A stretch of DNA of 64,000 bases, from the NCBI GenBank assembly GCA_049472395.1, contig JBLIRR010000023.1, positions 29,662-93,661 on the forward strand, read 5' to 3'. The first letter of the stretch is position 1; every line of letters starts with the position of its first letter. The translations under genes and the position numbers were made by a program. The notes below the pieces were generated by a model. That model made no database searches, was not told the DNA's origin, and saw nothing but the letters and a program-made list of their open reading frames with translations. This document shows positions 26,201 to 35,421 of this stretch, piece by piece. Source of the stretch: JBLIRR01 sp049472395 (lineage in GTDB: Bacteria; SZUA-182; DTGQ01; JBLIRR01).

Positions 26201-28360
26201 ATAGGCTTTCTTGACATTGAGGCCATTAAAGATCTGGGTCCAGAAGTAGTTGGAGAAAGAGATCGATCCCTGTGTAATAAAATAGGCACTCTCATCGGGG
26301 GACGTACTGGTAATCACAATCCGCCCCTTGCCAGAGGGAGGTCTAAGTGCAAATATAAAACTCCCTGACCCACAGGCATCGTAAATAACAGTCACCTTGC
26401 CGGGAATTGTTGTCTGGATTGTATCCAACCAGATATCCAAATCAGAGGCAGACAGGATCTCTGTGCTACTCATCCGGAAAGTGCCGTCTCCACCATGGTC
26501 GACAAGATATATCATGAGACTATCAGTATCTTTTGCCCATATGGTCATGGCTTGGTTGAGATTACTGTTAGTGGCATCTCCGTCCACATCATCAAGCATA
26601 CCGTTACTGTCAAGGTCAAGATCTGTATCTGATGAGAGATAATAGATAGTCTCTTTGGTGAAACCTTGGGAGATAAGCGCCCTGTATGCAAAGTTCGCGC
26701 ACATCTGGGTGGCATCCCAAATATTATTACCAGGGAAGGGACCGCCACCAGCTACGATGATGGCCTTGCTCTTGGAGGGAATGGAAGTTTTTTTAAAAAC
26801 TTTAATGCTGTGAAAATTACTAATATAAATATGACCATTTATAGGATTTACTGCGAGCCCTTTTGGCAGATAGACTTGATCAGGATTATGGCCTTGTTCG
26901 CCCCACTTGGTTATGAACTGTCCATCTGAAGTAAACCTCTGGATAAGAAAATACCTGATTGTGCCATATTCAGAATGCCAGCCGACGCGCTCTGTATAAT
27001 CAGCCACATAGACAAATCCATTCCCATCGACTGCTATACCACAGGGCCTACTGAATTCCCCATTGTCATATCCTTCACTGCCCCACGTAGTAATGAACTT
27101 ACCATCTGCGGTGAATTTCTGAATTCGACTATTATCTGTATCAGCCACATATATGTCACCGATTTCATCTACTGTGATACCATGTGGATGGGAAAATTCT
27201 CCATCACCCTCTCCTTTGCTGCCCCACGTGGTAATGAACTTACCATCTGCGGTGAATTTTTGAATTCGACTATTATCTGTATCAGCCACATATACGTCAC
27301 CGATTTCATCTAACGCTATGCCAAATGGCCCATTAAACTCTCCATCGCCATCCCCTTCGCTGCCCCACGTAGTAATAAACGTACCATCTGAGGTGAACTT
27401 TTGGATCCGATTATTACCTGTATCTACCACATAGACATTCTCACTTCCATCTATTGTTACGCCAAATGGCTTATCAAACTCTCCATTACCATCTCCCTCG
27501 CTCCCCCACTTCGTGATAAATTCCCCATTTGCAGTAAACTTCTGGATACGATTATTCATAACATCAGCCACATAAATGTTTCCATTTTTAGCTATATCTA
27601 TGCCCCAGGGCCACTGGAGTTGCCCATCACGGCTACCATAACTGCACCACTTTGCAATGAACCTACCATCTGAAGTAAACTTCTGAATCCTCCTATTACC
27701 TGTATCAGCTACATAGACATTCCCACTTCCATCTATCGCTATGTCAAACGGCCCATTAAACTCTCCATCACTATCTCCTTCACTGCCCCATCGTGTAATG
27801 AACTTGCCCTCTGAAGTGAACTTCTGTATACAATTACTACTCCAATCAATCACATAGACATTGCCTTTGTCATCTAAAGCTATGCCACGGGGCAACTTGA
27901 ACTGCCCATTATCGCTCCCTTCGCTGCCCCACGTGGTGATAAACTTGCCATCTGAAGTGAATTTCTGGATGCGACGCTCATCTACATTTGTTCCTAAACT
28001 AGGATCATATTTCAATCGGTGATCACCTACGTAAACATTCCCACTTTCATCTATAGCTATGGCAGAAGGGGATGCAAACTGTCCATCACCATAACCATAG
28101 GTACCCCATGTGGTGATAAAGTACCCGTCCGAGCTAAACTTCTTAATGCAATGGTTCATATAATCAACCAAATAGACATTACCACTTGCGTCTATAGCTA
28201 TACCTTGCGGATGTGAAAAATACCATGGCTGCTGCAAGGTAGGCCACATTCGTTCAAATTGATAAATTTCCTCGGATGAGGCCAAGGCAGGAAGAATGAA
28301 TAAGAGTATAAAAAAGAGAATCATACATTTGTTTTTATTGATGTAATGATTTTTTTTCAT
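23300..28360 (-). CDS. Secreted NHL/C13-like protein with CFI-box tail
   Basis: This 1686-residue paralogue of the product at 14021 starts with a signal peptide (LPALASSEE), then FERMWPTLQQPWYF. It has 10 NHL blades (about 50-500), two with insertions. C13-like domain 1 has His622 (YLVDHGGD) and Cys663 (IYDACGSGS). C13-like domain 2 has Lys962 in place of His and Cys1003 kept; a histidine three residues later (GKGDHG) is not at the aligned site. A PPC-type domain, a carboxypeptidase-regulatory-like domain (about 1340-1430), a putative cadherin/Ig-like domain (IGTKTIEEGEVLEFTIT), an FN3-like domain and the tail SCFITSIAYLSF follow. A promoter-like TATAAT lies at 28416-28411 within the short gap to the preceding gene. 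It probably acts outside the cell as a protease or adhesin; the ligand is unknown. Confidence 0.9.
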   Translation of the reverse strand: MKKNHYINKNKCMILFFILLFILPALASSEEIYQFERMWPTLQQPWYFSHPQGIAIDASGNVYLVDYMNHCIKKFSSDGYFITTWGTYGYGDGQFASPSAIAIDESGNVYVGDHRLKYDPSLGTNVDERRIQKFTSDGKFITTWGSEGSDNGQFKLPRGIALDDKGNVYVIDWSSNCIQKFTSEGKFITRWGSEGDSDGEFNGPFDIAIDGSGNVYVADTGNRRIQKFTSDGRFIAKWCSYGSRDGQLQWPWGIDIAKNGNIYVADVMNNRIQKFTANGEFITKWGSEGDGNGEFDKPFGVTIDGSENVYVVDTGNNRIQKFTSDGTFITTWGSEGDGDGEFNGPFGIALDEIGDVYVADTDNSRIQKFTADGKFITTWGSKGEGDGEFSHPHGITVDEIGDIYVADTDNSRIQKFTADGKFITTWGSEGYDNGEFSRPCGIAVDGNGFVYVADYTERVGWHSEYGTIRYFLIQRFTSDGQFITKWGEQGHNPDQVYLPKGLAVNPINGHIYISNFHSIKVFKKTSIPSKSKAIIVAGGGPFPGNNIWDATQMCANFAYRALISQGFTKETIYYLSSDTDLDLDSNGMLDDVDGDATNSNLNQAMTIWAKDTDSLMIYLVDHGGDGTFRMSSTEILSASDLDIWLDTIQTTIPGKVTVIYDACGSGSFIFALRPPSGKGRIVITSTSPDESAYFITQGSISFSNYFWTQIFNGLNVKKAYELAKDAINNTTNLQNPLLDANGDGSSNEAADFIIAQDTYIGNGTVIHGGAPVIGSVSEAQIISNTASAILSAYNVTDNDGIAHVWAVIRPPDYRQGLSDNPVQGLPSFDLKSVSNDQYEETYDGFNIEGTYHIAIYAMDRIGNTSIPKVTTITVDNPLTRKAIIVAGGSQSDKLWPAIEKSATLVYEALTFQGYSNDDIYLMSPVTFSTGVDGTAIQSNLMYAIETWARQNIQDLVVYMVGKGDHGIFRINDTEALSASDLDSWLDNLQADMPGKVTVIYDACCSGSFLSLLIPPDDKERILISSTGKNQPAYFLSGGDISFSKFFWNRILNGMDVQAAFLHAKNAIAFLCKNQTPQLDDTGNGVGNEKSDGKLAKNYIIGVGIMLAGDDPMIGSICPGLTLSGSSYATIRVEDVTTTGTIERIFALINSPQYVRDVPGQSVTDLPTVELVDKGDGRYEGTYSDFSIYGTYTIAVYAKDTEGNLSVPKETHVFRMDGPDIYEDDDIFSNSSVIILNDQEAQAHNFHDTGDKDWVQFYGISEVIYTIKISNAGTYCDAVIELYNENGTIMLAFSDDRSVGEDELLDWKCEQDGVYYVRIKNSDPSLFGEGTEYNLVLYHPIGELWGTITGNVRDTNTGGPIEGVLIQTDGKAAAISLPNGAYFMVHPVGTFTVTAKASGYRWLTYAVLINEGEIIARNFDLTEDVSRPTAHEPIGNNSVENINRAPVLDKIGTKTIEEGEVLEFTITAMDLDGDSLTFSASGLPDGAHFDAETQMFSWRSDLGDTGNYEVIFTVTDCGIPSKNDTQTVTITVTPAPKPLINNPPDQPLLSFPRDGEITISLSPELKTGNFNDPDSDDTHDKTQWQISLNNDFTDLVLDVTSSEYFTLFSVPETLLNNDTLYHWRVRFYDNNNGISEWSPPYSFRTVAVSAEDTNMNGVLDDQEVDVSGEDSCFITSIAYLSFKSLFY
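26790..28230 (-). repeat. Ten NHL repeats (period about 141 bp)
   Basis: Ten blades, of which blades 7 and 8 are almost identical at DNA level (GAATTCGACTATTATCTGTA occurs in both). Blades 2 and 9 carry insertions of about 12 residues. The closing blade ends SIKVFKK. Confidence 0.88.
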
Positions 28361-28396
28361 CTAAAAATACTATGGAAAATTACTTTTTATTTTTAG

Positions 28397-28417
28397 TTAA
28401 TCTAAAATAAATTATAC
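28397..28417 (-). promoter_or_regulatory. Promoter-like element before the 23300-28360 gene
   Basis: Read on the minus strand, GTATAATTTATTTTAGATTA carries TATAAT at 28416-28411. The same 21-base stretch recurs at 39930-39950 upstream of the paralogue at 35422. No strong -35 box is seen. Confidence 0.4.
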
Positions 28418-28426
28418 AGTAAAAGC

Positions 28427-31400
28427 TTAGAAAAATACAGTTATGAAATTTTTCACATTTTTTAACATATTTTCCCTCATATCACTCCTTTCTGAATTTT
28501 GTTTATTTTTCTTTAAAAAATCTGTGGTCCCATTTGCGCCGTATAACGCAATACCAATAAAGCATCCGTTACCGTTACTTCCATTACCCTCACTACCGCC
28601 GTGGCCATCATCCGGTAATTCTGATATGCCCATACTGTATAAGGAAAAATGATCTACTTTGCAAATAAGGAGATTATTTTGGCTATCAATGTTATCAATA
28701 TCAACTGATTCCCAGGATAATGCAGGTGTATTATAGGTAAAGACCTCTAATTCGGAGGGATCACTTACACCTGCCTTCTCAAGATCTTCATCGGTATAGG
28801 GTATCCTGATAGAGACAGGAATAGTAAAGGTTATGCCTTTTGGCCCTAAATCGATTATTCTCCCAATGGCCATGGTGCCGGTAGGTAAAGGTGGGCCATT
28901 AGTTGCTTCACCAATAGTGATAGTGATATACTCGGTAAGTGCTCCTGGAGGTATCTCTATAGAAGCTCCTTTGATAGGGCAGTCAGATGCCTTTACCTCA
29001 ATGGTTTGGAGATTTGTAGCTGAGGCAAAGACATCTTGAGAAGCATATATTTCTATGGTTATTTCAAGACTGTTCACCTTAAATGTGGCAACAGATGACC
29101 ATTGGCTGGAGAGCCCGTGCTCATCAATAGCTCGTGCCCTCCAATAATAGTCGGCATAATTTATTAAATTAACATTGATGCTCCATAAACATTCTATGCC
29201 ACTTATAGATATTATTAAATCGGATAGAGCCTCATCGGAATAAAGTTCAAAATCATATGTTATTTGATCACCATTAATATCAGTGGAGGGATTTATACTT
29301 AAAGTAGGCCTCAAGGTACAAACTTCGGTGTTGTCTCCAGGATTTTTAATCATAGGTATGCTGGGAGGATCATTGATCATTGGAACTGTAGGAGCACGGT
29401 TTGGTATTGAGTCGGGGTTATTTGGTTCAGTGCCGCTTAAGTATTCCTTTAAATTAGAAACAAAATCTTTGTCCAGATCATCATTTGCATCATTTATCAA
29501 AGGCTCTAGACCATACTGAACCTCCCAGCCATCAGGCATCCCGTCGCTATCCGTATCAGAATTACAAGGACTTGTTTCGCCAGCATCCACTATACCATTA
29601 TTGTTGACATTCTCAACTCCATCGGGGATACCGTCTCCGTCAGTATCAGAGTCATTTGGATCAGTGCATATCGTCCTTTCAAGGCTGTCAGATAAACCAT
29701 CCCCATCAGAGTCTATGTCGTCATCAGTAACGATGACTATTATACTTTCCGAATCATTACCTGTGTCTGGATCCATTGGACTTGAGGCCGTCCGAGTCAC
29801 AGAGGTGGTGATCTCACCTAGCTGATCAACCCTTGTGTTAATTTGAAGTGAAGCAGAGGCCCCATTGGCAAGACCTGCTATATCCCATACCCCTGTCCCA
29901 GAATCGTAAGAACCACCTGAGTTATCATCTAAATATTTTAAACCAGCAGGCAATAGGTCTATTATCTGAATCCCAGTTGCATCATCAGGCCCTTTATTTT
30001 CTACTGTAATGGTGAAAACAATATTATTTCCTATAATCGGATTCTGGTCATCTACACTCTTTTTTACTGAAATGTCTGCTTGCAATCTTCTTACCGTCAC
30101 CTCATCTGAATCATTCCCGGTGTATGTATCAACCTCATTTAAATTACTTATAGCTGCAATATTTGTTTGCAATGCGGCATCTATTACTTTTACTACTATG
30201 TCCATTATTACATAGGATGCGGCTGAGATCGTGCCTATCTCCCATATACCTGTCTCCTCAAGATAGACGCCCTGTGATGGCTCTGAAGATATATAAGTCA
30301 ACCCATCAGGTAAAAGATCGTTTATTTTAACATTATTGGCATCATCAGGACCATTGTTCCTTACTAACAATGTAAATACCACCTCATCTTCTACATTTAT
30401 CACTCTCTGATTCACAATCTTCTGAATCGATAAATCTGCGATAAAAGGATGATTTATAGTATCCTGATTTATTATCACACTAGATTCGTTATTAGTTGTA
30501 TCAGGGTCTATCTGGTCACTGCGGCTAATCCTTGCTGTGCTAATTAGCTCATTTTCATTATTCACTGTCGCCGTTAGCTGAAGCGTTGCGCTATCACCTT
30601 CATTCAAATTACCTACATCCCATATACCTGTATTTGAATCATAAGTCCCTTGGAATGGCGTGTTTGATCGATATGTTAAGCCTGTTGGTAAGACATCTGT
30701 TACCTGCATCCTCGTGGTATCATCTACCCCGTTATTGGTTACTATGATAGTAAAGGTTACTGTATCTCCAGCAATAGGGACTGGATTATTTACAGTCTTC
30801 TCTATTGCCAGATCAGCCTGGCTTCCTCCATTCAGGATTAACCCAAAAGAATTATTGGTAATATCAGAATCAGTTACTTCAGAATCTGTTATGCTGGCTA
30901 TGTTTACAATTTCTCCTTGGTGAATAACCGTTGCGGTGATATTAAGGCTGACTGTATTGTTAGGAGCAGTGGCAGAAAGATTACCTATATTCCATTTTCC
31001 TGTATCTTTATCATAACTTCCTTCGGAATCGTCACTTACGTATCTTAACCCTAATGGCAAAATATCTATTACCTGCACCCCTGTGGTATCTCTTGGGCTG
31101 TTGTTTGTTACAGTAATAGTGAAAATGATAGTAGCATCCACGCTATGGGTCAAATTATCAACAGTCATCCGAATCTCTAAATCTGTATCGACTTTCACTA
31201 CAGTAAGATCAAAGGGAGGTAAGGAATTGCTTGCTCCGTTCGCATCTATCACCGTAATCACTATCCCTGGGATAGTCCCTATATCGTCATTGCCGGGTGT
31301 GCCACTCAAGGCACCTATGGTGGTACTGAAGCTTGCCCAGCCAGGCTTATTCTCTATGCTGAAGCTAAGGGTATCACCTACATCCGGATCATTTACGCTG

Positions 31401-31602
31401 GGTGTGAAGCTATAAGGCATATCCTCCTCAACAGCGGTTTGCGGTGTGCCTGAAATGGTGGGGGCGTCATTGATCGGATTTATGGTTACCATCACCGTGG
31501 CTATGTTGGAGTCCTCTAAACCATCATTCACCTTAAAGGTAAAACAATCACTGCCGTTAGCATTCTCATCCGGCCTATAGGGTAAAGGCCCCTGTTGCCA
31601 CA
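28427..31602 (-). CDS. C-terminal part of frameshifted subtilase: cadherin-like, DUF11 repeats, CFI-box
   Basis: This frame is open over about 1070 codons but has no believable start. The first residues from ATG 31642 are an out-of-frame reading of the preceding gene, and true coding begins near 31580 with YRPDENANGSDCFTF. That segment completes a cadherin-like repeat begun in the subtilase frame. It continues with a second cadherin/Ig-like domain and four DUF11 repeats (pattern VTNNGVDDTTRMQVTDVLP, LPTGLTY, GTYDSNTGIWDVG). Next come calcium-binding thrombospondin-3-like DSDGDG stretches, an FN3-like domain, a ZU5-like beta-rich module (ASIEIPPGALTEYITITIGE) and the tail GCFIGIALYGANG with a basic end. 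It is best read as the second half of one surface protease of about 2,270 residues. Confidence 0.85.
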
Positions 31603-34600
31603 TCCGTAATTGTAACCGTGCCCAGGGCGCCATTAGTAACAATGCAATATGTCAGGCTATCACCATTTGCATCGCTCGCACTCAATGCGCCACTGAGAAT
31701 ACTATCTTCGTCGAGGCTCACAGAATCATCTGAAGAAACCGGGGCCGTATTCCCCATATAAAGAGTATTGTCCTCTCCACAGGCATCATGAAATCGTGTT
31801 GCACCCCCAGTTTCCTCGAACCGCCACAGAGCAAGCGTATGTATATCGCATTCAAAAGGGGATGTAGGTGGAATGAAAGGGGCCTCATTATAGCGAGCTA
31901 CATCGGAGATACGAATTTCATCAAAGGCTCTTCCTACTCCTTCGCCTATTCTCAAATTCTCAGTCGAATTTTTTAGGGATCCCGAATATTCTCTTTCTGT
32001 TAATATTTCCCCATCAAAAAAGAGCCTTACCCAGCCGTTGCCCCCTACCAGGGCCACATGGTGCCAGCCAGTGGGATGAGGAGGCCAACGGCAATGAATT
32101 CCCCCTGTCACTCCCTCCAAGTGATAAATGATAGAGCTTCTCACCTTCAATGTAAAAATGTCCCATTCCCTCCCAAATCTCAGAAAATAACTATTAGGCT
32201 TTTCAATGATCGAACCGAAACCATAAATTCCTGGCGCATAATACCATGCTTCAATAGTAAAACTCTCACCCGGGCCATCTCCCAAATTCAATTCGGGATG
32301 GTCTAATGCCTCGAGAAAATCATCAGTCCCTTCCAATATAAGGTAACCGCCGAGGGAGGATGAAAATGTTTCTTCAATAATAAAATCATTATCACTAGCA
32401 GCATAAATAGAAGGATCTGAAATCGAGGAAACTTTTATCCTGTAGTCCTTGCCGACCGGCAGTGTGGTGGGAACACACCACTCGTAATAACCGTCGTTTT
32501 CCGTATTCGTTGTGATTGTATGGTGTAAAGATCCTCCCTTGTATAACTCTATCCTTATATTCGAGCTAACATCCTCACTGTTTACCCATTTAATACTTAC
32601 AAGGCTTCGGTGCTTAAAAGGACCTTCTCCGATTGGGGATGTTAATACAATGGCTGGCGCTGCGGTGAAACCAACCCTATCCATCCATGCTGTACCTGAT
32701 CCAGAGTCTGTCGTAAAATTCAAAATTAAGGTATGAGTCCCTGGTGATATTGAGTAAGCCTTTTTCTTCCAGTACCAGTCAGACAGCCCTTGGAAAACAT
32801 CAACTGAATTCCCATCAATGGAAAATACAAGCTGATCTGAATAATTTCCTGTAACCTTTTCATAAAAGGATAAAATACCCGGACCTGTAACCATCGTCTC
32901 GATCCAGGAATTTTGGCTTTTGTCCATAATGGTGCCACTTTGGGCAGCACCTTCATTGTCAAAAGTTATTTTGGTTTGCCCGAACCAGCCCACATCTCCA
33001 CCCGTACGCCATTCTAAATATTTATTATCCAAGGCTTTGTCTAAAGAGGGATTATCTGTAGTGAATTTAACCCTATCCAGACAGCCAGCACCTGTTATCG
33101 AGTCGTGACTCCACTTTAGAGTGTGGCTCCCGGATGGTATCCCCAACACCCTTTGCCTCCAGTTAATACTATTGGTTTTCGTATGCTCCACATCGTCTAT
33201 ATAGAATCTAATGTAAGATGCAGAACCTAAAACTTTCCAATAAAAGGACAAAACACCCGGACCTGTAACTGTTGTTTCGATCCAGGAGCTTTGGCCATAT
33301 GCGCTATGTGCCACATCCCCATCATAATATATTCCACACCCATGCCCGAACCAGTCCGCATCTCCACCCGTCTTCCACACCAAATCGGTAGTATCTAAAG
33401 CTTCATCCAAAGGAATAATTGCTTCGAAAAAAACCTTATCCAACCATCCCGCATCTGTGGAAATCCATCTCAGGATGTGACTGCCTGATTCAATCACACC
33501 TACCCATCGAGAACTCCTCCATAGATTAGATTCCGCCTGCTTCATTCCATCTATGTATAATTTGAGCCGATCAAATTCGGTAGCTTCCCAATAAAAGGAC
33601 AAAACACCTGGGCCTGTAACTGTTGTTTCGATCCAGGAGTTTTGGCCATATGCGCTATGCGCTGCATCACCATCGAATCGATTTTCATCAGTTTGGCCAA
33701 ACCAATCTGCGTCTCCCCCCGTAGTCCAGGTTAACGACATATTGTCTACTGCGTAGCCAAGTGGAAGGTCATCACCTGAAATAGCATTGATAGCATTCCG
33801 TAGATTGATCCTTGGTTTGGTGATACCAATATGTTCTTCCTTAGTATCAGTGATCAAATCACCCGTGCTCGTGAGAAGAGCTCTTACTTCATCAGGCGAT
33901 AAGAAGGATCCAGTGATAGATTTTGCAGCGCTCTGCAGACAAGCAGCGGCACCTGCTGCATAGGCGCAAGCCGCGGACGTGCCTCCAAAATTTTCTACGA
34001 AGCCGTCAGCCAAACCCGTAGTATAAGCATCGGTGCCAGGTGCTAAGATATCCAGAAAAGTGGCAGTATTTGAAGAACAAAGCACAATATCGGCAGACGT
34101 GGACTCATCTTCACAGGCCCAGCTATCTTCTCGCCAATAGTTAGGTTCATACTTACCAATGCAGGATTCCTGGCTGATGGAATGTCTAACTCCTCCCCTA
34201 AAATCAGCCACATCATCCCTCGTCCCCCACTCAGCATCATAAACAGCACCAACCGAAATAACATCAGAAATACAGGCGGGGCAAGCTATGCCATCACAGT
34301 ATCCTTCATTACCGGAAGAAGCAAAAAGTGCTATACCAGCTGCATGAACATTTGCAGCGGTTTGAGCAAAGTCAGAGTCACTGTCACAAACGCTTGTGAA
34401 ATAGCCGGCGCTTAGGCTTGTGCTAATGATCATTATCGGATTCAGTGGGTCATCATTCTTATGATCGATACACCACTCCCAGGACTCGATTAGATCTGAA
34501 AAATTACTTACTCTTAAAGCATAAAGCTTAGCATTGTAAGCAACACCACCAATATAGTCTCCCTGATAGCCAATATCTCCAGCTGCTATACCTGCGCAGG

Positions 34601-35282
34601 CAGTCCCATGTCCATCTGTATCGATGGGATCTGCATCCCTGTCAACAAAATCGTAGCCACCAATGACTTTGGAGTTGGGAAACCTGCCTCCACCCAGCAT
34701 AGGGTGTGTATAATCGATACCAGAATCACAAACAGCAATGGCGATATTTTCTCCGTTGTATTGGCTCCTTACCGTCCAGGCGCTCATCAAAGGTATACCC
34801 TGAGCTAAGTTAGGTCGCAGAACCATTGCTATTCTAATAGAAATTACATTATTGATTTCTGTTAACTGCTTAAGCCCTCTTAAGTTAACTTCAGCACCAA
34901 AAGCATAGATGTATGAAAACCTATTTGTTATACGAATATTATCCGGCCCCAGACAATTAATAACACTGTCCTGAACTCTCTTTACAGCTTCCTTCAGTTT
35001 CTTACGAGAGCTTATATCCTTAAAATTCGTGTCTTGTTGAATAATTATGCCCTTTGACAATTTTACTACGACCCGGATTCTCTGCTTTCCTTCTATATAA
35101 TCTTTTAGAACTTCTTCAGGATGATTTATCTTCGGATTTTGATGTAAATCTTTAATGATCTCTGTTTCATAATTTTGTGCAAAACATAAAAAAGTATAAT
35201 AAATTGAAAAGAATATAATGAATAAAATTTTAAATAAAATTTTATTCATAGTTTTATTTCTATTTGCTACTTTCACTACCAT
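31575..35282 (-). CDS. Subtilisin-family (S8) secreted serine protease, N-terminal part of split gene
   Basis: A signal peptide (ILFKILFIIFFSIYYTF) is followed by a propeptide-like region (about 60-155). The S8 catalytic domain spans about 165-500, with Asp186 in CDSGIDYTHP, His225 in DGHGTACAG and Ser436 in GGTSAACAYAAG, so the triad is complete. Three copies of a sandwich domain of about 110 residues follow (ARTGG.ADWFGQ, SWIETTVTGPGVLSFYW). Then come a Kre9/Knh1-like domain (VSIKWVNSEDVSSNIRIELY), a LamG-type lectin domain (FTIEAWYYAPG) and the start of a cadherin-like repeat. The frame ends at TAG 31575, inside that repeat. ATG 35249 (MNKILFK) is an alternative start; neither start has a good ribosome site. 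A promoter-like 42-base element lies upstream at 35364. Confidence 0.92.
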   Translation of the reverse strand: MVVKVANRNKTMNKILFKILFIIFFSIYYTFLCFAQNYETEIIKDLHQNPKINHPEEVLKDYIEGKQRIRVVVKLSKGIIIQQDTNFKDISSRKKLKEAVKRVQDSVINCLGPDNIRITNRFSYIYAFGAEVNLRGLKQLTEINNVISIRIAMVLRPNLAQGIPLMSAWTVRSQYNGENIAIAVCDSGIDYTHPMLGGGRFPNSKVIGGYDFVDRDADPIDTDGHGTACAGIAAGDIGYQGDYIGGVAYNAKLYALRVSNFSDLIESWEWCIDHKNDDPLNPIMIISTSLSAGYFTSVCDSDSDFAQTAANVHAAGIALFASSGNEGYCDGIACPACISDVISVGAVYDAEWGTRDDVADFRGGVRHSISQESCIGKYEPNYWREDSWACEDESTSADIVLCSSNTATFLDILAPGTDAYTTGLADGFVENFGGTSAACAYAAGAAACLQSAAKSITGSFLSPDEVRALLTSTGDLITDTKEEHIGITKPRINLRNAINAISGDDLPLGYAVDNMSLTWTTGGDADWFGQTDENRFDGDAAHSAYGQNSWIETTVTGPGVLSFYWEATEFDRLKLYIDGMKQAESNLWRSSRWVGVIESGSHILRWISTDAGWLDKVFFEAIIPLDEALDTTDLVWKTGGDADWFGHGCGIYYDGDVAHSAYGQSSWIETTVTGPGVLSFYWKVLGSASYIRFYIDDVEHTKTNSINWRQRVLGIPSGSHTLKWSHDSITGAGCLDRVKFTTDNPSLDKALDNKYLEWRTGGDVGWFGQTKITFDNEGAAQSGTIMDKSQNSWIETMVTGPGILSFYEKVTGNYSDQLVFSIDGNSVDVFQGLSDWYWKKKAYSISPGTHTLILNFTTDSGSGTAWMDRVGFTAAPAIVLTSPIGEGPFKHRSLVSIKWVNSEDVSSNIRIELYKGGSLHHTITTNTENDGYYEWCVPTTLPVGKDYRIKVSSISDPSIYAASDNDFIIEETFSSSLGGYLILEGTDDFLEALDHPELNLGDGPGESFTIEAWYYAPGIYGFGSIIEKPNSYFLRFGREWDIFTLKVRSSIIYHLEGVTGGIHCRWPPHPTGWHHVALVGGNGWVRLFFDGEILTEREYSGSLKNSTENLRIGEGVGRAFDEIRISDVARYNEAPFIPPTSPFECDIHTLALWRFEETGGATRFHDACGEDNTLYMGNTAPVSSDDSVSLDEDSILSGALSASDANGDSLTYCIVTNGALGTVTITDVATGAFTL
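31580..31582 (-). other. Likely single-base frameshift in the subtilase gene
   Basis: The minus strand reads GCCTTTACCCTATAGGCC. Removing one C restores AFT-YRPDENANG and joins the two halves inside a standard cadherin-like repeat. The run is only three C, too short for usual slip-strand phase variation. An assembly error or a recent mutation is more likely. Confidence 0.8.
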
Positions 35283-35363
35283 AATAATAATTTAATTTTT
35301 ACTATAGAGAAATTTATTAATAATTGTAGGTAAAATTTCTCATACTCTCATATCATATTTAGA

Positions 35364-35405
35364 CTTTTGATAAATATATACGTCAAAATTTGTTTTTTCT
35401 GACAG
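35364..35405 (-). promoter_or_regulatory. 42-bp repeated element with palindrome and promoter (copy 1)
   Basis: This 42-base segment is identical, save one base, to 45302-45343. It contains the inverted repeat TTTTGA-N12-TCAAAA. On the minus strand it provides TTGACG at 35386-35381, with TCTAAA 17 bases downstream (35363-35358), about 70 bases before the subtilase start. It lies in the gap 35283-35421, which holds nothing else. Confidence 0.6.
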
Positions 35406-35421
35406 CTAGGCAATTTATTTT

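Noticed and set aside
31603..31642. ATG 31642 as the true start of the DUF11-rich protein
   Set aside because: The first 20 or so residues are an out-of-frame reading of the subtilase coding sequence, without a signal peptide or ribosome site.
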